Assembly: GCA_017482055.1 (NCBI GenBank)
Contig: JAFUOH010000006.1
Span: 1-63,466 of the forward strand
Length of the DNA stretch: 63,466 nucleotides
DNA from: Clostridia bacterium
GTDB lineage: Bacteria; Bacillota; Clostridia; Oscillospirales; CAG-272
Direction: 5' to 3'
Part shown: positions 7,790-17,040 of the stretch, in pieces
Position numbering within the stretch: the first letter of the stretch is position 1
Layout: the number at the start of each line of letters is the position of its first letter
Program-made: the position numbers and the translations under genes
Notes under the pieces: generated by a model
Told to the model about the DNA's origin: nothing
What the model saw: the letters and a program-made list of their open reading frames with translations, nothing else
Database searches by the model: none

Positions 7790-7832
7790 GGGGCGACCAT
7801 ATTGCAGACGTAATCTGCAATATGGTCGCCTC
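7790..7832. repeat. Intergenic palindrome of the GGGGCGA type, copy 1
   Basis: A 17-bp perfect inverted repeat (7792-7808 with 7814-7830) with a 5-base loop, opening AGGGGCGACC. It has no adjacent T tract. Similar palindromes occur at 35242-35279 and 49243-49318, suggesting a dispersed short repeat family. Confidence 0.6.
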
Positions 7833-7855
7833 TGCGGGTTTATTGTGAGTTTTTT

Positions 7856-7895
7856 ATGCTGTATACGCACTAAATGTGACAGCATGGCTTTTTTA
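7856..7895 (+). terminator. Intrinsic terminator
   Basis: ATGCTGT at 7856-7862 pairs with ACAGCAT at 7879-7885, followed by a run of T that overlaps the stop codon of the convergent gene. Confidence 0.6.
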
Positions 7896-9884
7896 TTGGT
7901 CTGATTTTTGTGCGTAGGCGATCTCGGTGCCGTCATCGGAAACCTGAACCACCTCGGGCTCGCCTATTGCGAAGAATATATTCTCCACCGCAAGAGTATG
8001 CTCGTCGATAAGCTTGGTGGCACGCCTTATGCCATCGAGCTTTACGGTGCTGTATTCGTTAAAGCCGTCTCCTTTTATATAGAGTGTGTTCCCGGACATG
8101 GCGCAGGACTCATAGATAATGGGACGGGTTCCGAAGGTCATCTCGGTTGGGGTATATTCTATCTTGTCAGTGTCGTAAAGCTGTGCGTATTCGAGGGTAC
8201 GCAGGACCGTGTCATAGTCGTTATTTGTTTCAAAGCCGTATTGGTGCAGCATGGTGATATCACCTACATTCATGCCGCAGAGCTGCTGTATATATGCAGA
8301 CAGTCTATACGCTTCAAGATCACAATCAAGCAGATTTATGTCCTCGACCAATGCGGCGCCGTCAAGCATAATATTACTCCAAACGACATACTCCGTCTCG
8401 TATATGTCACCGTTTGAAAGCATATCCTCGGTGAGCGGAAGCGCGGGAAGGTGGTCGCCGTAGAATACCACCACACATGGCTCTTGACGCGCTTTAAGCG
8501 TTTCACACAGCTCGCCAATGAACAGATCCATTTCGTAAAGCTGATTTACATAGTAAAGATACTGGCTGTATTCGCTCTCATCCTCAATGTTGCTTATCTC
8601 TATAGTATTTCCGCCTGTGTTTAGATCCTCACCTGCGGTGAGATATCCGTCTTTTGCATAATCTTCAGCTGACTCAAGGGGCTTGTCGGGGTATTTACCG
8701 TGTCCCTGCACGCTGACCGCGAACACAAAATCGGCGGTGTCGGTGGAATCGAGCGCGGAAACTATTTCATCTGTCAGCACTCGGTCACACGCCCATCCGA
8801 GGGGATTTCGGGTCACGTTCCGCATCATTTCGATGGGAGTAAAGGTGTCAAATCCAAGACTTGCATATGCGATGTGGCGGTCGTAGAAGGTGGCAATATG
8901 GTTATGCATGGCGTGAGTACCGTATCCGAGGGTCTTTAAATTGACCGCGAGGCTTTCGCAGGCACGGTTTTTTAATACGGTGGTATATGGATACTCACCG
9001 AATCCGAAATGATCGAGATTCATTCCCGTAAGCACCTCAAACTCTACGTTTGCGGTGCCACCGCCCACATGAGGCACGCGAAGGAAGCCCGATACGCCGT
9101 TTTGTTTTAGAGCGGTGAAATTGGGGGTGGGATCCTCGGAGAGCTCAATTCCGTTTATATGCTTGACGTCAAAGAACGATTCAAGCTGTACAAGGATAAT
9201 ATTCGGGAGCTCCGTTTCGGGGCGTGTTCCCGCTTCATCGGACGAAGCGGTATCCGAATCGGCTCTCAGCGCATCGGCGATCTCGTCCGCCTTGTCGGGA
9301 GTGTAGTCTCCCGGACGCTCTACTCCCTGTGACACCAGACTGCGCGTGAAGCAGTACGCAAATCCATAGCTGTTATAGGCATCCGCAAGCTCTCCCGACT
9401 CATATTCTGCGGCATCTGCGGGGATCATGAATGCAAAGCAGCCGATCGCCACGATTCCGATCACAGCGATTGAGACAATAGACTGCCTGTAGCTCACACG
9501 GCAGCGGGGGCATTTTATGAACAAGTACACTAACAGCACGATAAAAGCAATGATGAGCAGGACTATAAGTATGAGCTGCACGACCGTAAAATAGACTGTA
9601 GCCATTCCGAGCGCGGATTTGACGATAAGAAAATCAATTGCCGACAGCGGGGAAGATCGGTATGAGAGCACGATGCAGTTGGTTACCCCAAGCACCGTCC
9701 ATACTGTCGTCATTAGTAAGAGCAGAGTAAGTCTGCGCCGTACCAGCAAACATAGTGTGAGCGTAAACAGAATTATGAGGGTGTTCGCCAAGAAGAGCAG
9801 CGGAGAGGTGAAAAGATACATAAAGGCTTCGATTGGTGACTGACGACCGAAGGCCTCCAGCATCAGATTCAAGATGAACGCCAA
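7893..9884 (-). CDS. LTA-synthase-family sulfatase (membrane phosphoglycerol transferase)
   Basis: 663 aa from TTG 9884. The N-terminal third holds four to five membrane segments (roughly 27-49, 52-74, 100-122, 137-157). The rest is an extracellular alkaline-phosphatase-like domain. LPNIILVQLESFFD (Glu235) and GGGTANVEFEVLTG (Thr277) match the metal-binding Glu and nucleophilic Thr of LtaS; YGDHLPAL supplies later metal ligands. Expected role: transfer of glycerol-phosphate from phosphatidylglycerol to a polymer or glycolipid. The start is uncertain: the frame stays open upstream past 9990 with an SD-like AAAGGGG but no ATG, GTG or TTG in frame (see findings), so the true protein is probably about 30 residues longer. 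Confidence 0.88.
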   Translation of the reverse strand: MAFILNLMLEAFGRQSPIEAFMYLFTSPLLFLANTLIILFTLTLCLLVRRRLTLLLLMTTVWTVLGVTNCIVLSYRSSPLSAIDFLIVKSALGMATVYFTVVQLILIVLLIIAFIVLLVYLFIKCPRCRVSYRQSIVSIAVIGIVAIGCFAFMIPADAAEYESGELADAYNSYGFAYCFTRSLVSQGVERPGDYTPDKADEIADALRADSDTASSDEAGTRPETELPNIILVQLESFFDVKHINGIELSEDPTPNFTALKQNGVSGFLRVPHVGGGTANVEFEVLTGMNLDHFGFGEYPYTTVLKNRACESLAVNLKTLGYGTHAMHNHIATFYDRHIAYASLGFDTFTPIEMMRNVTRNPLGWACDRVLTDEIVSALDSTDTADFVFAVSVQGHGKYPDKPLESAEDYAKDGYLTAGEDLNTGGNTIEISNIEDESEYSQYLYYVNQLYEMDLFIGELCETLKARQEPCVVVFYGDHLPALPLTEDMLSNGDIYETEYVVWSNIMLDGAALVEDINLLDCDLEAYRLSAYIQQLCGMNVGDITMLHQYGFETNNDYDTVLRTLEYAQLYDTDKIEYTPTEMTFGTRPIIYESCAMSGNTLYIKGDGFNEYSTVKLDGIRRATKLIDEHTLAVENIFFAIGEPEVVQVSDDGTEIAYAQKSDQ

Positions 9885-10063
9885 TACCGCAAGGACAGGC
9901 AGCGTTATCTTCAGCGGCGCATATGTAAAGCGCTGCAGCAGCGCGCGGATGTTATTGATTAATCTTTGCGTTTTAGCTTCACCCCTTTCTCGTATATTCC
10001 AAGCAGTATCATAGCATATCAGTATGAACTGTGTGCGGTGTAAATGTAAACAGTAATGTATTA

Positions 10064-11020
10064 TTATTTAAATTCCTTAAGAAACCATATCTTGTCGCGG
10101 TCTGCATAAAACACCTTGCCGTTGAGATAATCAAGCACGGTGCCGTTTGCTTTGAATTTGAATTCGAGGCGATAAGCATACAACGCCTGGAACTTATAGC
10201 CGAGCTTTTTATCGTCACGATTGACTCCGTATTTGCCGTCGCCAAGCAGTGGGTGACCGATAGATGAAAAATGTGCGCGTATCTGATGCGTTCTTCCCGT
10301 AACAAGCTCCACCTCAACAAGCGATAGGTCATGCTTCTCCTCAAGCACACGGTATTTTGTGATGATCTCCTTGTACCCTGCGCGCGGTGAGGTGACGATA
10401 TCCACTATGTTGTTTCCGGAATCCTTTTTAAGATAGCCCTTCAGCGTGTCGGATCTCTTTTTCGGATTTCCATGAATTGCGGCAAGATAGAATTTCGACA
10501 ACTCGTCGTTTTTGATCTTCTCGTTCATCACGCGCAGTGCTTCCGCATTTTTTGCGGCGATGACGATACCGCCTGTGTTGCGGTCGATACGGTTGCACAG
10601 CGCGGGAGCAAAGGATTGCTCATCCTCGGGCTTGTACTCCCCCTTACGGTAAAGATACGCCTTTACGTGTCCGATAAGGGTATTTACTTCCTCCTCATCG
10701 TCGGAGTGGACAATGAGTCCGGGTTTCTTTTCGAGAAGCATGATGTTTTCGTCTTCGTATATTATATCGAGGCGGGGAGTCAGCTTCATAAAAGCCTGCT
10801 CTGCGGCAGTATCGGTAAAAAACTCCTCCGACACAAACATTTCAACCGTGTCGCCCTCACATAAAATATAGCCGATCTCGGTGCGCTTGCGGTTGACCTT
10901 GATCTTTTTTGTGCGTATACATTTGTACATCAGTGATTTTGGCATCGCCTTAACAGCCTTAGAAAGAAACTTGTCAAGCCGCTGTCCTGCGTCGTTTTGC
11001 TTTATATATAAAGTCCGCAT
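10064..11020 (-). CDS. RluA-family pseudouridine synthase
   Basis: 318 aa. An N-terminal S4-like RNA-binding segment (AGQRLDKFLSKAVKAMPKSL) is followed by the catalytic domain with NRIDRNTGG (Asp146 is the expected nucleophile) and RTHQIRAHFSSIGHPLLGD. It isomerises specific uridines in rRNA or tRNA; RluC/RluD-like specificity is plausible but not provable here. RBS AGGAG precedes the ATG. Confidence 0.9.
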   Translation of the reverse strand: MRTLYIKQNDAGQRLDKFLSKAVKAMPKSLMYKCIRTKKIKVNRKRTEIGYILCEGDTVEMFVSEEFFTDTAAEQAFMKLTPRLDIIYEDENIMLLEKKPGLIVHSDDEEEVNTLIGHVKAYLYRKGEYKPEDEQSFAPALCNRIDRNTGGIVIAAKNAEALRVMNEKIKNDELSKFYLAAIHGNPKKRSDTLKGYLKKDSGNNIVDIVTSPRAGYKEIITKYRVLEEKHDLSLVEVELVTGRTHQIRAHFSSIGHPLLGDGKYGVNRDDKKLGYKFQALYAYRLEFKFKANGTVLDYLNGKVFYADRDKIWFLKEFK

Positions 11021-11092
11021 GGTACACTCCTGTTGTGGTTATCTGTTGATTTGACGTTAATAATGTACGGATTGTTCCCAAAATTAAAAAAT

Positions 11093-11608
11093 TCATAGCA
11101 TAATAAGCCTTGGCGGCATTGCGGCAGCTTCCTCTGCGCAGATGCAGACCGCATAGCCGCTTTTTGTAAAATGTGAGAAGCACAGGTCGCTCTCAAGCAC
11201 CGAAAACGACGATAACGGTCTTGAAAAACCCTCACCCGTGTACTTGATATAGCTTTCCTTGGCGCACCATATCTCATAAAACCTCGTCTCGGGAGCGAGT
11301 TTGACGTATTCCGTCTCTGATGGGGTAAAATACCGCTCGGCGAGACGTACAAGCCTTGTGGCATCCCCGTTCATATACTCAATATCCGCGCCGATCTCGC
11401 CGTCCGATATTGCCGCAAGACAGCGTTCATTCGAATGAGAGACGCTGATGAATATATTTGCTTCGCCGACAAAATACGGCTTGCCGCGCTCATCGTGCGA
11501 CAGCTCGGCGCGCTTGCCATAGGTGTCGTAAAGCGCATACTTTGCAAGTCGGTGACCCATTTCGTGCTCGTTTGCCTTTGTGCATGAGGTGAGATACAGC
11601 TTTATCAT
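11093..11608 (-). CDS. 4'-phosphopantetheinyl transferase
   Basis: 171 aa. Sfp-superfamily motifs are GADIEY (Mg2+/CoA binding) and FYEIWCAKESYIKYTGEGF. It attaches the phosphopantetheine arm of CoA to a serine of a carrier protein. At this length it is shorter than Sfp (about 224 aa) and nearer compact forms. No PKS, NRPS or acyl carrier protein gene is in the window, so the partner is unknown. RBS AAAGGAG precedes the ATG. It lies downstream of the rnf operon on the same strand, separated by a hairpin. Confidence 0.85.
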   Translation of the reverse strand: MIKLYLTSCTKANEHEMGHRLAKYALYDTYGKRAELSHDERGKPYFVGEANIFISVSHSNERCLAAISDGEIGADIEYMNGDATRLVRLAERYFTPSETEYVKLAPETRFYEIWCAKESYIKYTGEGFSRPLSSFSVLESDLCFSHFTKSGYAVCICAEEAAAMPPRLIML

Positions 11609-11634
11609 GGGTTTGCGCTCCTTTCGAAAATGCG

Positions 11635-11674
11635 ATATACCGAGGTGCCGTATACGGTACCTCGGTATATTTTG
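11635..11674. terminator. Inverted repeat after rnfB
   Basis: A 15-bp stem (11635-11649 with 11656-11670, one G-T pair) with loop GTATAC. The T tract is on the plus-strand side only; for the minus-strand rnf transcript the tail is weak, so read-through into the transferase gene is possible. Confidence 0.5.
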
Positions 11675-12523
11675 TCAGATTTCTCCGATATGCTCGGGAT
11701 TGATGGTGATGCTGACGCGCTGGGATTTGTCCGACCAGATGATCTTTCTCGGACACTTCTCAACGCATTCGCCGCACTCTACACATTTTTCATAGTCAAT
11801 GGATGCTACGAAATCGTTAACATGTACAGCACCGTGCTTACATGATTTTTCGCAGAGACGACAGCTTATGCAGCCGACATCGCAGTATTTGCGGGTCACA
11901 GCGCCCTTGTCAACCGACATGCATCCGACCCAGTGGGTGGAATCGTATGGTATCAGCTTGATTATGTGCTTCGGGCATGCCGTAACGCATTTGCCGCATG
12001 CCTGACATTTTTCGTAGTCAACCACGGCAACGCCGTTTACTACGTTTATGGCATCGAACACGCAAGCCTGTACGCATGTTCCGAGACCGATACAGCCGTT
12101 GGGACAGAGCTTGTCACCGCCGCCCAGCTTTGATGCGGCATAACAGTCTGTTGCACCTTCGTATTGATACTTTTTCTTGGCAAATTCCGATGTGCCGGAG
12201 CACATTACCTGTGCGCGCATACGGACGGGCTTTTCTGCCGCAACGCCCATGATAGCGGCGATCTTTGCGGCAAGCTCTTCGTCACCTGCAACGCATGCGG
12301 AGGTCTTAGCCTCGCCGTTTGCGATAGCTTCAGCCAATGCCGCACATCCCGCATAGCCGCATCCGCCGCAGTTTGCACCCGGCAGCAGCTCGGAGATCTC
12401 CTCCACGCGCTCATCGGATTTGACATAAAACACTTTAGCGGCTACCGCAAGGAGTATGCCCATCGCGCCGCCGAGGATAGCGAACCACATGGCGGCATAA
12501 AGAATGTTTTGAATGTTTTCCAT
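11675..12523 (-). CDS. rnfB: Rnf complex subunit RnfB (Fe-S protein)
   Basis: 282 aa. An N-terminal membrane helix (AAMWFAILGGAMGILLAVAA) is followed by the four-Cys LLPGANCGGCGYAGCAAL cluster and several CxxCxxCxxxC ferredoxin motifs (CQACGKCVTACP, CISCRLCEKSC, CVECGECVEKCP). It accepts electrons from reduced ferredoxin on the cytoplasmic side of the Rnf complex, which couples ferredoxin:NAD+ oxidoreduction to ion transport. Last gene of rnfCDGEAB, the order usual in Clostridia. Confidence 0.95.
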   Translation of the reverse strand: MENIQNILYAAMWFAILGGAMGILLAVAAKVFYVKSDERVEEISELLPGANCGGCGYAGCAALAEAIANGEAKTSACVAGDEELAAKIAAIMGVAAEKPVRMRAQVMCSGTSEFAKKKYQYEGATDCYAASKLGGGDKLCPNGCIGLGTCVQACVFDAINVVNGVAVVDYEKCQACGKCVTACPKHIIKLIPYDSTHWVGCMSVDKGAVTRKYCDVGCISCRLCEKSCKHGAVHVNDFVASIDYEKCVECGECVEKCPRKIIWSDKSQRVSITINPEHIGEI

Positions 12524-12538
12524 TAGTGTGTCCCCTCC

Positions 12539-13126
12539 TTAGAAGCTCATTCCGGAGAAGCCCGAGAAAGCCATGGCGATAAGTCCTGCGGCGATAAGCG
12601 CTATAGGTGTGCCGCGGAAGCTCTTAGGCGGCTCGGCGAAGGAAATGCGAACTCGAACTCCCGCAAAAATGACGATCGCCAGAGTGAAGCCCACTGCCGA
12701 CGAGAAGCCGTAAGCAAGGGATTCGATGAAGTTGTAGCCATTCTGAATGTTTAAAAGCGCGGAGCCGAGAACCGCACAGTTGGTGGTGATCAGCGGCAAA
12801 TAAATGCCGAGCGCACCGTAGAGCGCGGGTACGAACTTGCGTAAGAACATTTCGATAAGCTGTACCAGCGAGGCAATGATCAGTATAAACGCGATAGTTT
12901 CGAGATATTCAAGCCCGAAGGGAACAAGTATCAGATAATACACCGCCCAGGTCGCGGCACTCGAAAGGGTCATTACGAATACTACCGCAAAGCCCATACC
13001 GAGCGCGGTGTCGGGCTTTTCCGATACGCCGAGAAAGGGGCAGATGCCGAGGAATTTTGCAAAGATATAGTTTTCCACAAGCACCGCGCCAAGCATTAAA
13101 AGAAGAATTTCAACAACGTAATCCAT
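12539..13126 (-). CDS. rnfA: Rnf complex subunit RnfA
   Basis: 195 aa, six predicted membrane helices. VENYIFAKFLGICPFLGVS and NCAVLGSALL are signature stretches of the NqrE/RnfA family, whose conserved cysteines bind an intramembrane Fe-S centre together with RnfE. It forms the membrane ion/electron path of Rnf. Lies 15 bases before rnfB and 1 base after rnfE. Confidence 0.95.
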   Translation of the reverse strand: MDYVVEILLLMLGAVLVENYIFAKFLGICPFLGVSEKPDTALGMGFAVVFVMTLSSAATWAVYYLILVPFGLEYLETIAFILIIASLVQLIEMFLRKFVPALYGALGIYLPLITTNCAVLGSALLNIQNGYNFIESLAYGFSSAVGFTLAIVIFAGVRVRISFAEPPKSFRGTPIALIAAGLIAMAFSGFSGMSF

Positions 13127-13127
13127 G

Positions 13128-13886
13128 TTAATTTTCCTCCTTTACTGCGGTCGCCGCGGACTCTGCCGCAGATGCTTCGATGTCGCTTGTATTTTCGGCT
13201 TCGTTGTCCTCGGAAGCCTCCGCGGACTCTGCTTTTGCGGCACGCTTTGCTTCAAGGGCTTTCTTTTTGTCGCGCTCCTGCTTTGCGTTCATGACCTTAT
13301 TCATCAGCGCGATAAGGCATCCGAGAGTAAGGAACGCGCCCGAGGGCAGGATAAAGATTATCGCAGGCTCATAGAAGTCGGGCATTACCTGCACACCGAA
13401 GAGTGTGCCCGCGCCGATAAGCTCGCGGACCGTCGCAAGCACCGTCAGCGCAAAGGTGAAGCCGAGACCCATGGTCAGACCGTCTACCGCTGACGGGAGC
13501 ACGGGATTCTTTGAAGCAAAGGATTCCGCACGCGCCAGGATGATACAGTTAACGACAATAAGCGGGATGAAAAGTCCGAGTGATTTGTCGATGTCGGGCA
13601 GATACGCTTTGATCAAAAGCTGAATTGCCGTGACAAAGCCGGAAATGATAACTATGTAGGACGCTATTCTGATCTGCTTTGGTATGAATTTGCGTAAAAG
13701 CGAGATGAAAATATTTGAGAAGATGAGCACCGCAGTGGTGGAAAGTCCCATACCGATGGCGTTGACGATGGATGTGGTAACTGCCAAGGTCGAGCATGTG
13801 CCGAGCAGCTGCATGAGTACGGGATTCTTATAGAAAAGACCGTCGAGGAACTGAGCGCCCACATTTTTCATGGTATACTTGCTCAT
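13128..13886 (-). CDS. rnfE: Rnf complex subunit RnfE, with long charged C-terminal tail
   Basis: 252 aa. Six membrane helices in residues 1-195 match NqrD/RnfE (NPVLMQLLGTCSTLAVT; VVNCIILARAESFASKN with the conserved Cys). The last 50 or so residues form a low-complexity tail rich in Ala, Glu, Lys and Ser that family members of about 200 aa lack. It pairs with RnfA in the membrane core. Overlaps rnfG by four bases. Confidence 0.94.
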   Translation of the reverse strand: MSKYTMKNVGAQFLDGLFYKNPVLMQLLGTCSTLAVTTSIVNAIGMGLSTTAVLIFSNIFISLLRKFIPKQIRIASYIVIISGFVTAIQLLIKAYLPDIDKSLGLFIPLIVVNCIILARAESFASKNPVLPSAVDGLTMGLGFTFALTVLATVRELIGAGTLFGVQVMPDFYEPAIIFILPSGAFLTLGCLIALMNKVMNAKQERDKKKALEAKRAAKAESAEASEDNEAENTSDIEASAAESAATAVKEEN

Positions 13887-14470
13887 TTGCTGCCTCCGAT
13901 CCCGGCAAATACCGTACTGTATGCCGCAAGCGCGCTGTTGACACCGTCGAGAATAGCCTCCGACGAGATGGTGGAGCCGGTTATAACATCAATACCGCCG
14001 TTAAGCGATTCCGCTCCTTTACCGATATACTGGGCTAAATATTCGGGCTCACCGACACGGTTTCCGAGTCCGGGAGTTTCCGAGTGGGAGATGAGTTTAA
14101 CACCTGCAAGAGTACCGTCAGCATTTACGCCGACCATAACAGTCATTTCTCCGCCGAAGCCCAGCGGGTTCACCTGTGCCGCGTAACCGATGTTTGTGTC
14201 TGCTTTGGAGACCACATAGAGCTCCTCGATACCGCCGAGCTCTACTTCATAAAGAGTACTTTCCACATCGCCGGGGAAGATCTCCGCGATAGCTGCCGCT
14301 TTTTCGGCGCGTTCATTTTCGGCTATCTTATCTGCTGTGAGAGCATTTACACCGGAAAGCATGAGAGCGGTGACAGTGCTGATTATAAACAGCTTTAAGG
14401 TGATGCCGAGGATGGTTTTTACATCGCCTGCTTTGTGGGCTGCGGGATTTTCAGTTTTTTGCTTTGCCAA
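13883..14470 (-). CDS. rnfG: Rnf complex subunit RnfG (FMN-binding)
   Basis: 195 aa from TTG 14470, chosen because CGGAGGTG lies seven bases upstream inside the end of rnfD; the frame has no ATG nearer the family start. One N-terminal membrane helix (LFIISTVTALMLSGVNAL) is followed by the extracytoplasmic FMN-binding domain. The covalent FMN site is in DVITGSTISS (Thr of the S/T-G-A/S-T motif). It carries electrons on the outer face of the complex. It overlaps rnfD by 20 bases, so expression is probably coupled. Confidence 0.92.
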   Translation of the reverse strand: MAKQKTENPAAHKAGDVKTILGITLKLFIISTVTALMLSGVNALTADKIAENERAEKAAAIAEIFPGDVESTLYEVELGGIEELYVVSKADTNIGYAAQVNPLGFGGEMTVMVGVNADGTLAGVKLISHSETPGLGNRVGEPEYLAQYIGKGAESLNGGIDVITGSTISSEAILDGVNSALAAYSTVFAGIGGSK

Positions 14471-15542
14471 CCTTAGCACCTCCGAATCTTTTTGGTTTGG
14501 TGTAGCGATCCAAATACCATACAAGCAGGTTCATAATAAGGATCGCGAAGGATACGCCCTCGGGATAACCTCCGAAGTAGCGGATGAACACAGTGAGCGC
14601 GCCGCATCCGATACCGTAGATAATGCGTCCCTTGGTGGTGATGGGAGAAGTTACGTAATCGGTTGCCATGAAGATAGCGCCCAGGAAGAGTCCGCCCGAG
14701 AAGATCTCGTAAAGCGCAAAATCAAGCGTGGGAGCGCTCTGCGGGAAGATGTATGCAAGGACAAATACCGTGCCGATAAAGGCAACGGGAATGTGCCAGG
14801 TGATCACACGGCGGACGAGCAGATACACAAAGCCCGCAGTGAGAAGCAGTGCTGATACCTCACCGATACAGCCGCTCTCAAAGCCGAGGACGGAATTAAA
14901 CAGCGTTGTACTTGTGGGCATAATACCGTTTTTGAGCGCCGACAGCGGAGTGGCGCTTGCAACGACATCGGGAACTGATACCGCAAGCGGTGAGAGCGAG
15001 GTCTCGGGAGAGACAAAGGTGTTCATGTGAGCGGGCCACGCAAAAAGGAATACACGTGCCGCAAGGGCAGGGTTGACAAAATTCTTGCCGAGTCCGCCGA
15101 AAAGCTGCTTCACCACGATTATCGCAAAGATCGAACCGACAGCGGGAATCCACAGCGGAACGGATACAGGCAGATTCATACCGATGAGCATACCCGTGAC
15201 GACGGCAGAGAAGTCAAGCACCGTAACAGGCTTTTTCATCAGCTTTTCCCAGACGAACTCCGAGAGAACTGCGAAAATGACCGAAATGAGTACCACGCTG
15301 AGTGCGCGCAGACCGAATATGTAAATACCCCAGATAAGCGCGGGCAGGAGCGCGATGCACACGTCAAGCATGATGGTGCGGGTCGTGTCATATGCGCGTA
15401 TGTGAGGCGAAGGCGTTACCGTGAGAAGCTCGGGAACGAATGCATTCGGATCGACGGAGCCTGCAGCTTCGGTCGATGCCGATTCGGGAGCTGTGACTTC
15501 GGATGTCGATTCATTGGTTATGTTTTTTTCTTCACTTGTCAT
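14451..15542 (-). CDS. rnfD: Rnf complex subunit RnfD, with acidic N-terminal extension
   Basis: 363 aa from ATG 15542, which has GGAGG upstream; longer readings of the frame overlap rnfC and lack an RBS. The first 50 residues are a Ser/Thr/Glu/Ala-rich extension. Then comes the NqrB/RnfD membrane domain starting PSPHIRAYDTTRTIMLDV, with the likely covalent FMN threonine in VVASATPLSAL. It forms part of the membrane ion path. Confidence 0.93.
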   Translation of the reverse strand: MTSEEKNITNESTSEVTAPESASTEAAGSVDPNAFVPELLTVTPSPHIRAYDTTRTIMLDVCIALLPALIWGIYIFGLRALSVVLISVIFAVLSEFVWEKLMKKPVTVLDFSAVVTGMLIGMNLPVSVPLWIPAVGSIFAIIVVKQLFGGLGKNFVNPALAARVFLFAWPAHMNTFVSPETSLSPLAVSVPDVVASATPLSALKNGIMPTSTTLFNSVLGFESGCIGEVSALLLTAGFVYLLVRRVITWHIPVAFIGTVFVLAYIFPQSAPTLDFALYEIFSGGLFLGAIFMATDYVTSPITTKGRIIYGIGCGALTVFIRYFGGYPEGVSFAILIMNLLVWYLDRYTKPKRFGGAKVGKAKN

Positions 15543-15556
15543 GTGTGCTCCCTCCT

Positions 15557-16906
15557 TTACTTGTTTTGGCTTTTTTCGCGCGCGAACTGCGCCAGGCGGC
15601 TGCGCTCGATAACCTTGATCTTCGCGGCACGTATGTACTGCGAGATCGGAACGTGTGCGGGGCAGGTGTAGGAGCAGCTTCCGCATTCCACACAGCTCGT
15701 TATATCGAACTGCTCTGCCATATCGAGTTTGTTCTGCATTGCGAACAGCGCAAGATAATTGGGCATAAGTCTCATGGGACAGCCGCGTACACAGCGTCCG
15801 CAGTGGATGCAGGCAATGGGCTGCTCATAGTGATGCTCGATGTCGTTGGACAGAGCGAGTATCGCCGATGTGCCCTTAGTAACAGGGCTGTCGATGTCCC
15901 ACTGGGCAAAGCCCATCATGGGTCCGCCGTTGACGATCTTCTTCGGCTCGCGGATAAGTCCGCCGCAGAAGGCGATAAGATCGCGGTAAGAGGTGCCTAT
16001 GGGGACGAGTACGTTCTTGGGAGTCTTTATACAGTCTCCGTCAACTGTTACTATGCGCTCAACCAGCGGCATTCCGTTGACGAAGGCGTTGTAAATAGCG
16101 GCACAGGTCTCCGCATTGAAGATGCAGCAGCCGACATCGGCGGGCAGCTTGCCCATGGGAAGCTCCTTGCCGGTAAGCGCGTATATGATCTGCCGCTCGT
16201 CGCCTTGAGGATATTTGGTCTTGAGCACGCGGATATCAATAAGGTCGCTGTCCGCAAGACGTTCCTCCAATTTTCTGATCGCATCGGGCTTGTTGTCCTC
16301 GATCGCGATCTCACCGCGGCGCAGTGAGAATGCCTTTAAAAGTATCTTGAGTCCGCCGATGACCGCGTCGGGATTTTCGAGCAGCAGTCGGTGGTTTGCT
16401 GTTATAAACGGTTCGCATTCGGCACAGTTTACGATGATATGCTCGACCTTGCCGAGAGCGGAGCTGATCTTTGCATATGTGGGGAAGGTTGCGCCGCCCA
16501 TACCCGAGATACCGGCGTTTCTGACAATTTCGATTATTTCCTCGGTGGTTGTGTCGGCAAGCTTTTTGCCCCAGGGAACGATGTCGGGAGAAACCTCCAT
16601 CTTTCCGTCGTTTTCAATTACAACATTGCGTATCTTGGCGCCGGTCGCGGTGCTTCGCTCGTCTATTCTTATGACCTTACCCGAAACGCTTGAATGTACG
16701 GGACATCCCAGTCCCGATTCGACATCACCTATGCGCTGTCCGCGTTTTACCTCATCGCCTACCTTGACACAGGGCTCGGCGTGGATACCGATATGCTGTG
16801 ACATAGGGATAGATACTGTGGCGGGCGGAGTCATTGCTTCCACTGCACAGCTTCGTGTATTTTTATGTTCTTCAACATGTATGCCGCCATTAAAGGTCAG
16901 TGCCAA
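15557..16906 (-). CDS. rnfC: Rnf complex subunit RnfC (NADH-binding, two 4Fe-4S clusters)
   Basis: 449 aa if TTG 16906 is used; this places AGAGGTG six bases upstream. GTG 16915 is the alternative but touches the SD. FNGGIHVEEHKNTR opens the protein as in other RnfC. The middle holds the NADH/FMN-type Rossmann region (GGATFPTYAKI, NCAECEPF). The C-terminus carries CIHCGRCVRGCP and CVECGSCSYTCP. It passes electrons to NAD+. First gene of the operon behind the promoter at 16955-16983. Confidence 0.94.
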   Translation of the reverse strand: MALTFNGGIHVEEHKNTRSCAVEAMTPPATVSIPMSQHIGIHAEPCVKVGDEVKRGQRIGDVESGLGCPVHSSVSGKVIRIDERSTATGAKIRNVVIENDGKMEVSPDIVPWGKKLADTTTEEIIEIVRNAGISGMGGATFPTYAKISSALGKVEHIIVNCAECEPFITANHRLLLENPDAVIGGLKILLKAFSLRRGEIAIEDNKPDAIRKLEERLADSDLIDIRVLKTKYPQGDERQIIYALTGKELPMGKLPADVGCCIFNAETCAAIYNAFVNGMPLVERIVTVDGDCIKTPKNVLVPIGTSYRDLIAFCGGLIREPKKIVNGGPMMGFAQWDIDSPVTKGTSAILALSNDIEHHYEQPIACIHCGRCVRGCPMRLMPNYLALFAMQNKLDMAEQFDITSCVECGSCSYTCPAHVPISQYIRAAKIKVIERSRLAQFAREKSQNK

Positions 16907-16954
16907 ATGTGTCACCTCTTTGCTTAAAAAATGAAAAAATGATCGTATATTTAC

Positions 16955-16983
16955 ATTATACTACATCTTGGGCAATAAAGCAA
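16955..16983 (-). promoter_or_regulatory. Promoter of the rnf operon
   Basis: Minus strand: -35 TTGCTT (16983-16978), 17-base spacer, -10 TATAAT (16960-16955). Confidence 0.75.
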
Positions 16984-17002
16984 GAGTAAAAATGACGAAA
17001 TT

Positions 17003-17018
17003 GACAAAAATATTTGTC
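17003..17018. promoter_or_regulatory. Dyad upstream of the rnf promoter
   Basis: GACAAA at 17003-17008 and TTTGTC at 17013-17018 form a 6-4-6 inverted repeat, starting 20 bases upstream of the -35 box. Candidate operator; the regulator is unknown. Confidence 0.35.
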
Positions 17019-17040
17019 TCAAACTATGGATTTATGCAAA

